64,000 nt of DNA, taken from assembly GCA_045652765.1 (NCBI GenBank), contig JAZOLG010000031.1:28242-92241 (forward strand), read 5' to 3'. The notes below the pieces were generated by a model. That model was not told the DNA's origin. It saw nothing but the letters and a program-made list of their open reading frames with translations, and searched no databases. The DNA comes from UBA1231 sp045652765. GTDB lineage: Bacteria; Bacillota_I; Bacilli_A; ML615J-28; CAG-313. Positions 33,254 to 43,491 of this stretch are shown here, one piece after another. Position 1 is the first letter of the stretch. The number at the start of each line of letters is the position of its first letter. A program made the position numbers and the translations under genes.

Positions 33254-34483
33254 ATGGAAAAAATTATGGTTGTAAACACAGGTAGTTCATCTTTAAAATT
33301 CCAATTAATTGATATGCCAATGAATGAAGATACAGAGCAACCTGTAGTATTAATTGAAGGTGGATTTGAAAGAATTGGTATTGAAAATCCAGCATTAACT
33401 ATTAAATGGGGACCAGCTGATGCTCGTCAAAAAGAAGAAAGATTATTAACTATTAAAAATCATAGTGATGCTGTAGTTGTATTAAAAGATTTATTATTAG
33501 AAAAAGGAATTGTTAAAGATTTACATGAAATTGCTGGTGTTGGTCATCGTTTTGTCCATGGTGGAGTAAACTTTATTGATCCAGTTGTATTAACACCAGA
33601 TGTACTTGCAGAACTTGAAACTGTTATTGACTTCGCTCCTGTACATAATGATGCTCATATTAAGGGCATTAAAGGTTTCTATGAAGCTTTACCAGATGTA
33701 CTTCAAGTAATCGTATTTGATACAGCATTCCACAAAACAATGCCTGATGAAGCTTATCGTTATGCTTGTCCAAAAGAATGGTATGATAATTACAAAATCA
33801 GAAAATACGGATTCCACGGAACATCTCATAAATATGTTTCACAAGAAGCTGCTAAATTATTAGGTCGTCCAGTTGAAGAATTAAAAATTGTAACTGCTCA
33901 CCTTGGTAATGGTGCAAGTCTTTGTGCTGTTAAATATGGTCAATGCGTTGATACTTCAATGGGATTTACACCACTTGATGGTCTTCCAATGGGAACAAGA
34001 TCTGGTGTAATTGATCCATCTTGCTTAGATTTTGTTGCACAAAAAGAAGGTAAAACAACACATGAATTAATTGAAATCTTAAATAAAAAATCTGGATATT
34101 TAGGATTTACTGGTAAATCTGATGCTCGTGATGTTCGTCAAATGCAACAAGATGGCATTTATGAAGCTGACTTAATTATCAGAATGCAAGAAAAGAAAAT
34201 TGCTGACTTTGTATCAAGTTATTATGGATACATGGGCGGATGTGATGCTTTAGTATTTACTGCAGGTATTGGTGAAAAATCACCTCAAACAAGATATAAT
34301 GTTTGTGAAAGATTACGTGAAGCATTTGGTATTGAAATTGACGCTGAAAAGAACCAAGTATGGGGAGAAGTAGCAGTAGTTTCTAAACCAACTTCTAAAG
34401 TTGCAGTTTTAGTTATTCCAACAAATGAAGAATTAATGATCGCAAGAGAAGTAATGAAATTTAAAAAGGAATTAAATAAATAA
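33254..34483 (+). CDS. ackA: Acetate kinase
   Basis: AckA interconverts acetyl phosphate plus ADP with acetate plus ATP, the energy-yielding end of acetate fermentation. The 409-residue protein starts MEKIMVVNTGSSSLKFQL and has VIVFDTAFHKTMP, RKYGFHGTSHKYVS, AHLGNGASLCAV and FTAGIGEKSP, all conserved. The start is ATG 33254; an in-frame codon at 33203 would lie inside ytxK. A GGAGG lies 12 nt upstream in the end of ytxK. Confidence 0.98.
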   Translation: MEKIMVVNTGSSSLKFQLIDMPMNEDTEQPVVLIEGGFERIGIENPALTIKWGPADARQKEERLLTIKNHSDAVVVLKDLLLEKGIVKDLHEIAGVGHRFVHGGVNFIDPVVLTPDVLAELETVIDFAPVHNDAHIKGIKGFYEALPDVLQVIVFDTAFHKTMPDEAYRYACPKEWYDNYKIRKYGFHGTSHKYVSQEAAKLLGRPVEELKIVTAHLGNGASLCAVKYGQCVDTSMGFTPLDGLPMGTRSGVIDPSCLDFVAQKEGKTTHELIEILNKKSGYLGFTGKSDARDVRQMQQDGIYEADLIIRMQEKKIADFVSSYYGYMGGCDALVFTAGIGEKSPQTRYNVCERLREAFGIEIDAEKNQVWGEVAVVSKPTSKVAVLVIPTNEELMIAREVMKFKKELNK

Positions 34484-34498
34484 TTAATAAAAAAATAT

Positions 34499-34528
34499 AG
34501 GTTAACTCATAAGAGTTAACCTTTTTTT
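34499..34528 (+). terminator. Intrinsic terminator after ackA
   Basis: AGGTTAACTC pairs with GAGTTAACCT over a 4-nt loop, followed by seven Ts. Confidence 0.92.
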
Positions 34529-34603
34529 ATATAATAATTTATAATTTTCGAACAAGTAAAATTAAGACTTTTTAAGTATTATACTTGTGAAGAGGTGAAA
34601 ATT

Positions 34604-36532
34604 ATGAGAATTAAAATTTTAATTATTTTAACTATTTCTTTAATGCTAATAGGAGGGTATTATTTTAGTGTAGTTGTTTTTGCAGAAGGTGATGAAAACA
34701 TCTTTAAACCACTTATTGTAGAAGTAGATACAGATATTAAGGAAATCATTAATTATGAAAATTATGTAATCGTTTTTAATGATGTAAATGTAAAAAAATC
34801 TGGAACTTATAAAATTATATACAAAAATATTCATAGCAACGAAGAAGTAGAAAAAACAATTTATGTTATTGAAAGAGAACAAAAAACATTCTTTAGTGAG
34901 GAATTGATTTATCAAGAGGAAACGATAGATGATACTTATGAGGTTGGTGATGTTTTTAATTATTTAGATAATCCTAATTGCTTGTATAATTATTATTATT
35001 CTGCTTTGGGTTTTAATAATTATTTAAACGGAGAGTGGAATCAAAATATCCATTATAATCATACTGTTTCCTTAAGAACAAAAGGTCAAATTGTAGATGC
35101 CTATGTAAATGATGATCAAGTCATAATGATTGGGACAGATATTAACGATATGAATGGCAAGAAAAACACGTGCATATATACCAGAACTGCAAAAATTTCA
35201 AAACAAGTTGATATAACAGAAAATGGCTTAGATAATCCGAGTTGTGTTGCAGCAAACAATAAATATTATTTTATAGCAGGAACAACGAATGTATCCAATG
35301 AATTATTACAAGGAAAAAGAGAGGGTATTGATTCATATGTTGCGGTAGTTAATAGGGAAACTAAAGACATAATTAATGTATCAATGGTACAACAAAAAGA
35401 AGACGATTCTATTAGTGAAATGGTTTATTATAATAATTATTTATATTTGATACAAGAAAATAATACAAATACTATTAGGGTATTAAAAATGGACATTTTC
35501 GGTAATGTTATTAAAGAAAATAAAATTGAATTATTCTATGAATATCATAATCTGAAATTTAAGATGTTTAATAACAAAATGTATCTTTCTTATTCAACAT
35601 ATGATTATGAAAAAATGGACTATATTAATATAATAAATTCAATTAATGAAGAACTAGAAATAGTTGAAATCAATAAAGATTATCAAAATGGTAGTCAAAT
35701 AGTTGATTTTGAAATAAATGATGAATTAGTTTTTGTTTTATTAACAAATAAAAATAATAAATGTTTTGAATATTTAATTTATGATCAAAATAATTCTTTA
35801 CTTGGTAAATATAGTTCGACTAAAGAACTGAAAGTAGCTGGACTCGGTTCAAATAATGTGATTATTGGTACATCTTTAGATAACAAGACTTTAAAATATT
35901 ATCAAATAAATAGTTTAATTAAAGTCAAAGAACCGTCGGATAAATTGTATTATAATTTATCAAAAGAGAATAATGAAAAGAAAATAAATGAATATCTTTA
36001 TATAATAAATGGTAAAAAAATAAAACATGATGAAAAATCAAATTTAAATTATAATTTGAATTTATTTGGAAATTATTCACTTACTTATCATTTTAGTAGT
36101 GATATGGAACTTTATTTAAAAAGAGATATTCGGGTAATGCCATTCATTGGTGCTTTAAATGAAGAAAATTATGATATAGGATTATGTATTGTAGGAAATG
36201 GTACTCTTTATGTTAATAATATGTTAGTTGAAGGTGATTATATTTTTAATGATATTGGTGAGTATGAAATAAAGTTAGTAGGTAAAAATAATGAAATTGA
36301 ACACTATAAAATATCAGTAAGTGATTTATCTGTTAAGTTTAATGAACTAGTATATGAAAAAGAAATGGAACCAGTTATTGATAAAACGACTGATCTTTCT
36401 AATATTGTTATTGATAAGACATTTACAGAAAAAACAGAAATTAATAATAATAAGAAGACGACAGCATTATTTTATTTAATTCCAGCTATCACTTTAGGGG
36501 TAGTATTATTACTATTTAAGAAAGGAGTATAA
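34604..36532 (+). CDS. Membrane-anchored surface protein of unknown function, tandem paralogue A
   Basis: The 642-residue protein has a signal peptide/N-terminal helix (residues 1-27, ending VVVFAEG) and a C-terminal membrane helix (about 615-636) followed by KKGV. Most of it should therefore lie outside the cell. The middle consists of beta-strand units alternating NN/ND turns with strands such as NNKMYLSYST and NNYLYLIQE, consistent with a beta-propeller. An Ig-like module (about 500-570) contains VGNGTLYVNNMLVEGDYIF and GEYEIKL. Start: ATG 34604 behind AGAGGTG; a GTG at 34595 overlaps the Shine-Dalgarno. Function unknown. It is followed 2 nt later by a relative with the same plan. Confidence 0.8.
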   Translation: MRIKILIILTISLMLIGGYYFSVVVFAEGDENIFKPLIVEVDTDIKEIINYENYVIVFNDVNVKKSGTYKIIYKNIHSNEEVEKTIYVIEREQKTFFSEELIYQEETIDDTYEVGDVFNYLDNPNCLYNYYYSALGFNNYLNGEWNQNIHYNHTVSLRTKGQIVDAYVNDDQVIMIGTDINDMNGKKNTCIYTRTAKISKQVDITENGLDNPSCVAANNKYYFIAGTTNVSNELLQGKREGIDSYVAVVNRETKDIINVSMVQQKEDDSISEMVYYNNYLYLIQENNTNTIRVLKMDIFGNVIKENKIELFYEYHNLKFKMFNNKMYLSYSTYDYEKMDYINIINSINEELEIVEINKDYQNGSQIVDFEINDELVFVLLTNKNNKCFEYLIYDQNNSLLGKYSSTKELKVAGLGSNNVIIGTSLDNKTLKYYQINSLIKVKEPSDKLYYNLSKENNEKKINEYLYIINGKKIKHDEKSNLNYNLNLFGNYSLTYHFSSDMELYLKRDIRVMPFIGALNEENYDIGLCIVGNGTLYVNNMLVEGDYIFNDIGEYEIKLVGKNNEIEHYKISVSDLSVKFNELVYEKEMEPVIDKTTDLSNIVIDKTFTEKTEINNNKKTTALFYLIPAITLGVVLLLFKKGV

Positions 36533-36534
36533 TT

Positions 36535-38721
36535 ATGAAGAAAATAATTGTTTTACTAGCAGTTTGTTTTATTATTTGTAATAGAAATCAAAGTATACAA
36601 GCAGCAACAGCCGAACAAGAAGATGTTGTATATAATAATATTGAAGAACCAGTTGATATTCATATTTTAAAAACTGGAAATCTACTTGAATACAAAGATC
36701 ATATGTTATTTAAAAATAATAATTATACGGTTGAGATAAAAGGTCAATTTATAAGTTGTTGTGATGATGGTAACATAACTTACGTCATACATACAGATGA
36801 AGGGATAAATAAAATAACTAAAATTAATAAAAAAGATACGAAATCAGTTATAATTGACCAAGAGTATGAAGTACAAAAGATAAAATGTCAAAATAATAAA
36901 ATATATTTGTTTGGTTTATATAATAATTTTAGTGTGATTATGGAATATACAGAGGATTTAGAATTTGAACAACATCGAATGTATTTTGAAAATGCTAATA
37001 TAACTTTTTATGATGCACTATTTTATGACGATAAATGGTATGTTTTAGGTTTAAAAAACGGACATAGTGTTAATTCTCAAGTTGAGAATATTGGAAATTA
37101 TAATGATACAAAAACAATCTTATTAATTATTGATAGTAATTTTAATATTCAATCTATTAAATATTTTAATCATTATTCATCTTACGAATATGCCAAGTTA
37201 TTAGATGTTAATAATGAATTTATATATTATTACTTTGAAATTGTTGGTATTAAGTATTTATATAAAAGTGATTTGAATTTTACTCAAAATTATTTATTAG
37301 AAAAAAATAAAGCAGAAAATGTTTTGATTGATGTTAATGGTGATTATTTATTATTTAATAATAACAATACATTAAAAATGAAAACCCCATTTGAAGAGTT
37401 AGATCTTGGAACATATAATAGAATCTATAAATATCTAATTCAAGATGGTAAATTGAATATTTATCATTATAGTAAAACAAACTTATATGTTAAGAAAATC
37501 TCGGAATATCATATTAATAAGTTAGATCCAATAATTATTACTTATCAAAAAGGTAGTGTTGATTTTGATAAAAATTTAAATAATACAATGGAAATTGATA
37601 TTAAGTCATATTTTAGTAAAGTCGATGTTTTATGCAATAGCGATTTTAGTAAAAATGTTTCTGGTAAATATAATATTGAATTATTAATAGTGCGACCAAA
37701 TCATGATAATATCAAGTTATCTAGTGTAGTTGAAATTAAACCGTACTTAAATATTGTTGATGGCGGGGTTTATTGTACTGGACAAAGTTTGATTTTTCTT
37801 GGTAATGGTACATTAAATGGTACAAAAATTAATAGTGGACACAACATTTTATCTTCTGGTGAATACAAGTTAGAAATAAGTAATAATTTAGGAATAGTAG
37901 AAGAATATAATTTTATTATTGTTGATAATTATTATATTCGTAATAACGACAAAAAAGAAGCGGATTTAGTAGTATCTTTAGAAAGTCAAGTGGAAATCAA
38001 ATTTGATGTAGGAGACATAATTATAACTGATATTATTGTTAATGATGAAAATGTAAATTTTATTCAAGAGGGAAAAATGCTAAATATTTTTCTTGATAAA
38101 TGTGAAAGTAGTGGAATTAAAGAATATGTAATCAATAAAATTATAACAGAATCATATGAATATAAAGTAGAACAAAAAATATTAGTTAATGTTTTAAAAC
38201 CTACTCCAAAAATAAATATAGTTGAAAATAATGAAGCAGAGCCATCATTTAGTATTTTTGTTGAAGATAGTGAACAAACAATAAAATATTTAGAGGTTAT
38301 TGTTACTAAGGATTTGGTAGAAAACAAATATTATTACTTTTTTAATGAAAATTTTGTAATTGATAATGACAATTTAGATAATTGTTGTATTGATATTTAT
38401 TTATGTTTTGAATTAGGAGATGGGATAGTAAGAAAAGAGAAGTTATTAAGTTTAGATGCAAATTTTAAGGAAGTAACTAAACTTTTTACATTTAATTCAA
38501 TTATTGAAACGGAAAAGATTAAGCAAATAGATATTAAAATTAATTCAAAAAGTATTAAAAAACTAAATTCATTAGTAGTTAACGATATGAATATTGTTGG
38601 AAAATATGCTACTAAAACTTCCTACACAAATATAATTATAAGTATGTCATTAACCATTATTATTATATTATTTGTAGTTATAATTATAATTGTAAAAAAA
38701 AGAAGAATTAAAAAAGCTTAA
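36535..38721 (+). CDS. Membrane-anchored surface protein of unknown function, tandem paralogue B
   Basis: The 728-residue protein has a cleavable-looking signal (MKKIIVLLAVCFIICN..., cleavage probably near SIQAATA) and a C-terminal membrane helix with a basic tail (KKRRIKKA). The propeller-like middle has strands such as NNKIYLFGLYN and DDKWYVLGLKN. The Ig-like module (about 405-465) has FLGNGTLNGTKINSGHNIL and GEYKLEI, aligning with the equivalent module of the upstream protein. A further beta domain (about 470-690) precedes the anchor. AAAGGAG from the end of the upstream gene serves as Shine-Dalgarno. Not recognised as a named family. Confidence 0.8.
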   Translation: MKKIIVLLAVCFIICNRNQSIQAATAEQEDVVYNNIEEPVDIHILKTGNLLEYKDHMLFKNNNYTVEIKGQFISCCDDGNITYVIHTDEGINKITKINKKDTKSVIIDQEYEVQKIKCQNNKIYLFGLYNNFSVIMEYTEDLEFEQHRMYFENANITFYDALFYDDKWYVLGLKNGHSVNSQVENIGNYNDTKTILLIIDSNFNIQSIKYFNHYSSYEYAKLLDVNNEFIYYYFEIVGIKYLYKSDLNFTQNYLLEKNKAENVLIDVNGDYLLFNNNNTLKMKTPFEELDLGTYNRIYKYLIQDGKLNIYHYSKTNLYVKKISEYHINKLDPIIITYQKGSVDFDKNLNNTMEIDIKSYFSKVDVLCNSDFSKNVSGKYNIELLIVRPNHDNIKLSSVVEIKPYLNIVDGGVYCTGQSLIFLGNGTLNGTKINSGHNILSSGEYKLEISNNLGIVEEYNFIIVDNYYIRNNDKKEADLVVSLESQVEIKFDVGDIIITDIIVNDENVNFIQEGKMLNIFLDKCESSGIKEYVINKIITESYEYKVEQKILVNVLKPTPKINIVENNEAEPSFSIFVEDSEQTIKYLEVIVTKDLVENKYYYFFNENFVIDNDNLDNCCIDIYLCFELGDGIVRKEKLLSLDANFKEVTKLFTFNSIIETEKIKQIDIKINSKSIKKLNSLVVNDMNIVGKYATKTSYTNIIISMSLTIIIILFVVIIIIVKKRRIKKA

Positions 38722-38736
38722 TTCTATGATAAATGC

Positions 38737-38765
38737 TTGCGAAAAAAGTTAAAAAATGGTATACT
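38737..38765 (+). promoter_or_regulatory. Promoter of dnaE
   Basis: TTGCGA (38737-38742), 17 bp and TATACT (38760-38765). An ATG at 38733 lies upstream of this promoter, which supports the later start at 38784. Confidence 0.7.
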
Positions 38766-38783
38766 AAACATAAGGTGTATGTT

Positions 38784-41762
38784 ATGTTAGCAAATTTATT
38801 ATTAAGAACAGAATATTCCTTTATGCAAAGTCTTTGTAGTATAAAAGAAACCGTCATTAAAGCTAAAGAATTAGGTTATAAAGCATTAGCAATGGCTGAT
38901 TTTGGTAATTTACATGGTGGATATAAGTTTTATAAAGAATGTATAAAGAATGATATTAAACCAATAATTGGTATAGAGATTGAAATAACAAAAGATGAAT
39001 ACAAGTGTCCAATCATTTTATATGCTATGGATAATTTTGGTTATCAAAATATTTTAAAAATCGCAAGTAGATATAAAATAAATAATCAATCGTTTGAAAT
39101 TGGTTATTTACAAAAATATGGTTTAGGGGTACTTGGAATAATAAAAGGTGATTCACCAATTATTCAGAATCGTAATGATTTATACATAAGACAAATCAAA
39201 GATTCTTTAAGTAAATGTTATGTTGGAATATCTAAGAAATTATTAGATGATGACTATAGTTTATTACATCAATATTTACAAAAACTTGAGATCTTAGAAG
39301 TTGCTGTACAAGATACAAGATATTTTAACGAAGATGATATTGATAGTTATCAAGTTTTGCAAGCTGTTTCAAATAATAAAAGTGTTAAAGACTTTAACTT
39401 TGATAAAGTAGATTATAAGTTTTATTCTGTTTTAGAATATCAAGATATGTTTAAACAATATCCATATTTAGTAGATAACAATAAAATAATAGTAAATTCT
39501 TGTAGTATTTCTATTAAAAATGATCAATTGTTACTACCTGAATATGATGCTAAATTAAATGCGAATGACTATTTACAAGCTCTTTGTATGAAAGGCTTAG
39601 AGAAAAGACTTGGTATAGTAAATGATCGTTATTTAGAACGCGCCAAAAAAGAACTTGATACAATTAAAAAGATGGGATTTGCGGATTACTTTTTAATTGT
39701 TTGGGATTATGTTAAGTATGCCAAAAAGTCTGGTATTCTTGTAGGACCAGGAAGAGGATCTGCACCTGCATCGTTAGTTAGTTATGCATTAGGTATTACT
39801 GATGTTGATCCAATAAAACACCAGTTGCTATTTGAAAGATTCTTAAATATTGAAAGAATTTCTATGCCAGATATCGATATTGACTTTCCTGATAATGAAA
39901 GAGATACAGTTATTAGATATGTAGGTTCAAGATATGGTATGAATAGAGTAGCTCATATTGCTACATTCGGAACATTCCAAATTAAATCTGCCGTAAGAGA
40001 TGTTGCAAAAGCTCTTGAACTATCTAATATACGTTTAGAAGAAGTTTTAAAATATTTAAAATCTGCATCTAAAGATTTAAAAAAAGCTATTAATGATTCG
40101 CCTGAATTACAAAATATGATCGATAATTATCCTGACATTGAAAAGGTGTTAAAAATTGCATGTCGTATTGAAGGTTTACCTCGTAATGTATCAACACATG
40201 CTGCGGGTATTATCATTACAAAATATGATATTGTAAATTATACACCACTCGATAATGGGTTAAATGGTATATATCAAACACAGTTTGAAGCAAGTGATTT
40301 AGAAGAACTTGGACTGTTAAAAATGGACTTTTTAGGTTTACGTAATTTATCGATTATAAAAAATTGTGTAGATATGATTAAAAAAGACATACCATCATTT
40401 GAATTACCTACGGACTATAATGATAAATTAACATTCCGAATGATTACAAATGGTGATACTACTGGCGTATTCCAGTTAGAATCAGAAGGCATGCGTCAGA
40501 CTCTTCGTCAAATGGGAGTTGAAAGCTTTGAAGATATTTGCAGTGCGTTAGCCCTTTATCGTCCAGGGCCAATGGAGATGATACCTGAATTTATTAATCG
40601 TAAAAAAGGTAAGGAAAAAATAACATATTTACATAAAGATCTTGAAAATATTTTAAGACCTACACATGGAATTATTGTTTATCAAGATCAAATAATGTTA
40701 ATTGCTTGGAAATTTGCTGGATATTCACTAGGTGAGGCAGATGTATTAAGAAGAGCGGTTTCCAAAAAGAAAAAAGATGTATTAATTAAAGAAAAGAATA
40801 AATTTATTTCTTCTTCGATGAAAAAAGGATATTCCAAAGAAGTTGCTGAAGAAATATATGAATATATTTTAAAATTTGCTAACTATGGTTTTAATAAAGC
40901 TCATAGTGTGGCTTATTCGGTTATTGCTTATTTAACTGCATTTTTAAAATGTCATTATCCGAGTTATTATTTTAGTGTATTATTAAACAGTGTTATCGGT
41001 ACTAATAATTTATTATCTAACTATATTGGTGAAATTACGAAACGGCATATAAAGGTAAGAATACCACATATTAATGAAAGTAGTGATTCATTTAAAGTTG
41101 CAAAAAATTGTATTTTAATGCCTCTGACAGCTATTGATGGTTTAGGTCCAAGTTATGTTAATGAAATATTAAAAATACGAAACGAATTTGCTTTTACTGA
41201 TTTTGAAGATTTTATAAATAGAGTTAGTGATATTCTTCCTCCACAATTAATAGAAAATATTATTTATAGTGGGGCATTAGATTCATTTGGTTTAACTAAA
41301 AAAACAATGATAGATAATTACGGAGCATTGAATAATCGTAAAAAATATTCTTTCGTTAAAAATTTAACAAGTGTAGTTTATGATACTGAAGAATTTAGTT
41401 ATGGTTATTTACTAGATAAAGAATTACAAATTCTTGGAATTAATCTTAAATATAATTTTATGTATCAATATGAAGGATATTTTAGAAAGAAAATAGTTCG
41501 AAAAATTATTGATTTAAAATTAGGTAAGGTTTCTTTATTAGGAATTGTAACTAGTATAAGAGAAATCAAAACAAAAAATAATACTAAAATGTTTTTTGCA
41601 GATATCAAGGATGATACCGGCACAATTGGTTTAACTGTTTTTCCAAAATTATATTTAGATTTTGCTGAAGTGAAGGTTGGAACAGTTTTAATTGTTACTG
41701 GAAATTTAGAAGAAAGAAATTCTGAAAAACAAGTTATTGTTGAGAATTTCCGCATTATATAA
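38784..41762 (+). CDS. dnaE: DNA polymerase III alpha subunit, DnaE type
   Basis: DnaE is a C-family replicative polymerase. From ATG 38784 (after AAGGTG) it is 992 residues, shorter than Bacillus DnaE (about 1,115). It shows a PHP domain (1-250), the polymerase core with catalytic aspartates D363, D365 and D367 in PDIDIDFPD, GPGRGSAPASLVSYALGI, helix-hairpin-helix segments and a C-terminal OB fold (VSLLGIVTSIREIKTKN). The PHP metal motif HxH at the N-terminus is lost (MLANLLLRTEYS). In Bacillus DnaE works beside PolC, so it is probably the primer-extending polymerase here too. Confidence 0.95.
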   Translation: MLANLLLRTEYSFMQSLCSIKETVIKAKELGYKALAMADFGNLHGGYKFYKECIKNDIKPIIGIEIEITKDEYKCPIILYAMDNFGYQNILKIASRYKINNQSFEIGYLQKYGLGVLGIIKGDSPIIQNRNDLYIRQIKDSLSKCYVGISKKLLDDDYSLLHQYLQKLEILEVAVQDTRYFNEDDIDSYQVLQAVSNNKSVKDFNFDKVDYKFYSVLEYQDMFKQYPYLVDNNKIIVNSCSISIKNDQLLLPEYDAKLNANDYLQALCMKGLEKRLGIVNDRYLERAKKELDTIKKMGFADYFLIVWDYVKYAKKSGILVGPGRGSAPASLVSYALGITDVDPIKHQLLFERFLNIERISMPDIDIDFPDNERDTVIRYVGSRYGMNRVAHIATFGTFQIKSAVRDVAKALELSNIRLEEVLKYLKSASKDLKKAINDSPELQNMIDNYPDIEKVLKIACRIEGLPRNVSTHAAGIIITKYDIVNYTPLDNGLNGIYQTQFEASDLEELGLLKMDFLGLRNLSIIKNCVDMIKKDIPSFELPTDYNDKLTFRMITNGDTTGVFQLESEGMRQTLRQMGVESFEDICSALALYRPGPMEMIPEFINRKKGKEKITYLHKDLENILRPTHGIIVYQDQIMLIAWKFAGYSLGEADVLRRAVSKKKKDVLIKEKNKFISSSMKKGYSKEVAEEIYEYILKFANYGFNKAHSVAYSVIAYLTAFLKCHYPSYYFSVLLNSVIGTNNLLSNYIGEITKRHIKVRIPHINESSDSFKVAKNCILMPLTAIDGLGPSYVNEILKIRNEFAFTDFEDFINRVSDILPPQLIENIIYSGALDSFGLTKKTMIDNYGALNNRKKYSFVKNLTSVVYDTEEFSYGYLLDKELQILGINLKYNFMYQYEGYFRKKIVRKIIDLKLGKVSLLGIVTSIREIKTKNNTKMFFADIKDDTGTIGLTVFPKLYLDFAEVKVGTVLIVTGNLEERNSEKQVIVENFRII

Positions 41763-41796
41763 AAGAAAGGTATTAAGTCGAAATAAGGAGAAGAAA

Positions 41797-43491
41797 ATGG
41801 ATTTAAAAACTTTAGAAAAAATTAACATTTGGAAGAAAGCTAAATTAGATGAAAAATTACGTCTAGAATTGGAAACTTTAAATGAAGAAGAATTAGAAGA
41901 TGCTTTTTATACTGATATTGCTTTCGGTACAGGAGGATTAAGAGGGGTAATGGGTGTTGGAACAAATCGTATGAATGTACATATTATTAATAAGTGTACA
42001 TACGGATTTGGACAATATTTATTAGAAAAAAATAAGGATGTAGAAAAACCTGCTGTTACAATTTCTTATGATTGTCGTCATAATTCAAAAGAATTTTCTA
42101 AATCTGCTGCTTCAGTACTTGCCGCAATGGGATTAAAAGTTTATTTATTTGAGAATTTAAGATCAACTCCAGAATTAAGTTTTACAGTTAGACATCTTAA
42201 ATGTGTTGGTGGTATAATGATTACTGCTAGCCATAATCCACCTAAATATAATGGGTATAAAGTATATGATGAAAAAGGATGTCAATTGATCCCAGAACTT
42301 GCTGATATCGTAATTGATAAAATTAATGCAGTTGAAGACATTTTTGCTATTCCAGTTGGTGAATACGATGAATTTGTAAAGAATGGTCAAATTGAATTAA
42401 TCGGTGAAGAAATTGATAAAGCTTATTTAGAAAAAGTATTAACTGTCAAGGTTCAAGATGTTGAAAAAGAAAATCTTTCAATTGTATTTACACCATTACA
42501 TGGAACAGCATCTGTTAAACTTGTTGATTTATTAAAGGAACAAGGCTATCGCGTAACTCCAGTAGAAGAACAAATGATTCCGGATGGTAATTTTACAACA
42601 TTAAAATCACCAAATCCTGAGGATTCAAGAGCATTTGAATATGCAATTGAACTTGGTAAAAAAGTTAAAGCTGACATTTTAATTGCAACAGATCCTGACG
42701 CTGATAGAATGGGTATTGCAATTTGGCACAACAATGAATATGTACTGCTTACTGGTAACCAAACAGGTGCTATTTTATTAGATTATCTAGGAAAATTTAG
42801 AAAACATGCTGCTGTTGCTAACGTGTATAATACAATTGTTACATCTAATTTTGCTAAAGCGATTTGTGACAAATATGGTTTAAATCTAATTCAAACACTA
42901 ACTGGATTTAAATTTATTGGTGAACAAGCTGCTTTAATCGAAAATACAGAAGAAGAGTTTTTCTTTGGATACGAAGAATCATATGGTTATGTTATAAAAG
43001 ATTTTGTTCGTGATAAAGACTCGTATCAAGCAACACTATTACTTGCAGAGGTAGCTGCTTACTACAAAAATAATGGAAAAAATTTAGTTGAAGTTCTTGA
43101 AGGTTTATATTTAGAACATGGATTCTATACAGAAGGTGTTCAAAATATTTATTTAGAAGGTAAAAGTGGAAGTGAAAGAATTGATAGAATAATGAGAACT
43201 TTCCAATCTACTAAATTTGAATCAATGAGCGGTAAGAAAATTGTTCGTATAGAAGATTATGATAAGGGATTAGCTTACGAGAAAGGCAAAGAAGAAAAAC
43301 TTGTATTACCTAAATCATTTGTTTTAAAATATATCTTTGATGATGGTGGATGGTTTGTATTAAGACCATCTGGTACTGAACCAAAATTAAAGATTTATAT
43401 AGCTATTGTTGAAAAGACTAAGGAACTAGCTAAAGAGTTTATTGATTCTTTACAAGTTGAATTATCTAAATTAGTGGAGGATATTAAATAA
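41797..43491 (+). CDS. pgcA: Phosphoglucomutase/phosphomannomutase (alpha-D-phosphohexomutase)
   Basis: This 564-residue enzyme interconverts glucose-6-P and glucose-1-P. The phosphoserine loop is TASHNPPKYNGYKVY, the metal-binding loop is DPDADRMGIA, the sugar-binding loop is GYEESYGYV and the phosphate-binding loop is RPSGTEPKLKIY. The start at 41797 is set by AAGGAG 8 nt upstream; an earlier in-frame codon at 41737 overlaps dnaE. It supplies glucose-1-P to the glg genes. Its TAA overlaps the pgi ATG by one base. Confidence 0.95.
   Translation: MDLKTLEKINIWKKAKLDEKLRLELETLNEEELEDAFYTDIAFGTGGLRGVMGVGTNRMNVHIINKCTYGFGQYLLEKNKDVEKPAVTISYDCRHNSKEFSKSAASVLAAMGLKVYLFENLRSTPELSFTVRHLKCVGGIMITASHNPPKYNGYKVYDEKGCQLIPELADIVIDKINAVEDIFAIPVGEYDEFVKNGQIELIGEEIDKAYLEKVLTVKVQDVEKENLSIVFTPLHGTASVKLVDLLKEQGYRVTPVEEQMIPDGNFTTLKSPNPEDSRAFEYAIELGKKVKADILIATDPDADRMGIAIWHNNEYVLLTGNQTGAILLDYLGKFRKHAAVANVYNTIVTSNFAKAICDKYGLNLIQTLTGFKFIGEQAALIENTEEEFFFGYEESYGYVIKDFVRDKDSYQATLLLAEVAAYYKNNGKNLVEVLEGLYLEHGFYTEGVQNIYLEGKSGSERIDRIMRTFQSTKFESMSGKKIVRIEDYDKGLAYEKGKEEKLVLPKSFVLKYIFDDGGWFVLRPSGTEPKLKIYIAIVEKTKELAKEFIDSLQVELSKLVEDIK

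Noticed and set aside
38733..38783. Upstream start for dnaE at 38733
   Set aside because: It lies upstream of the predicted promoter and would add 17 residues not typical of DnaE; ATG 38784 has AAGGTG upstream.
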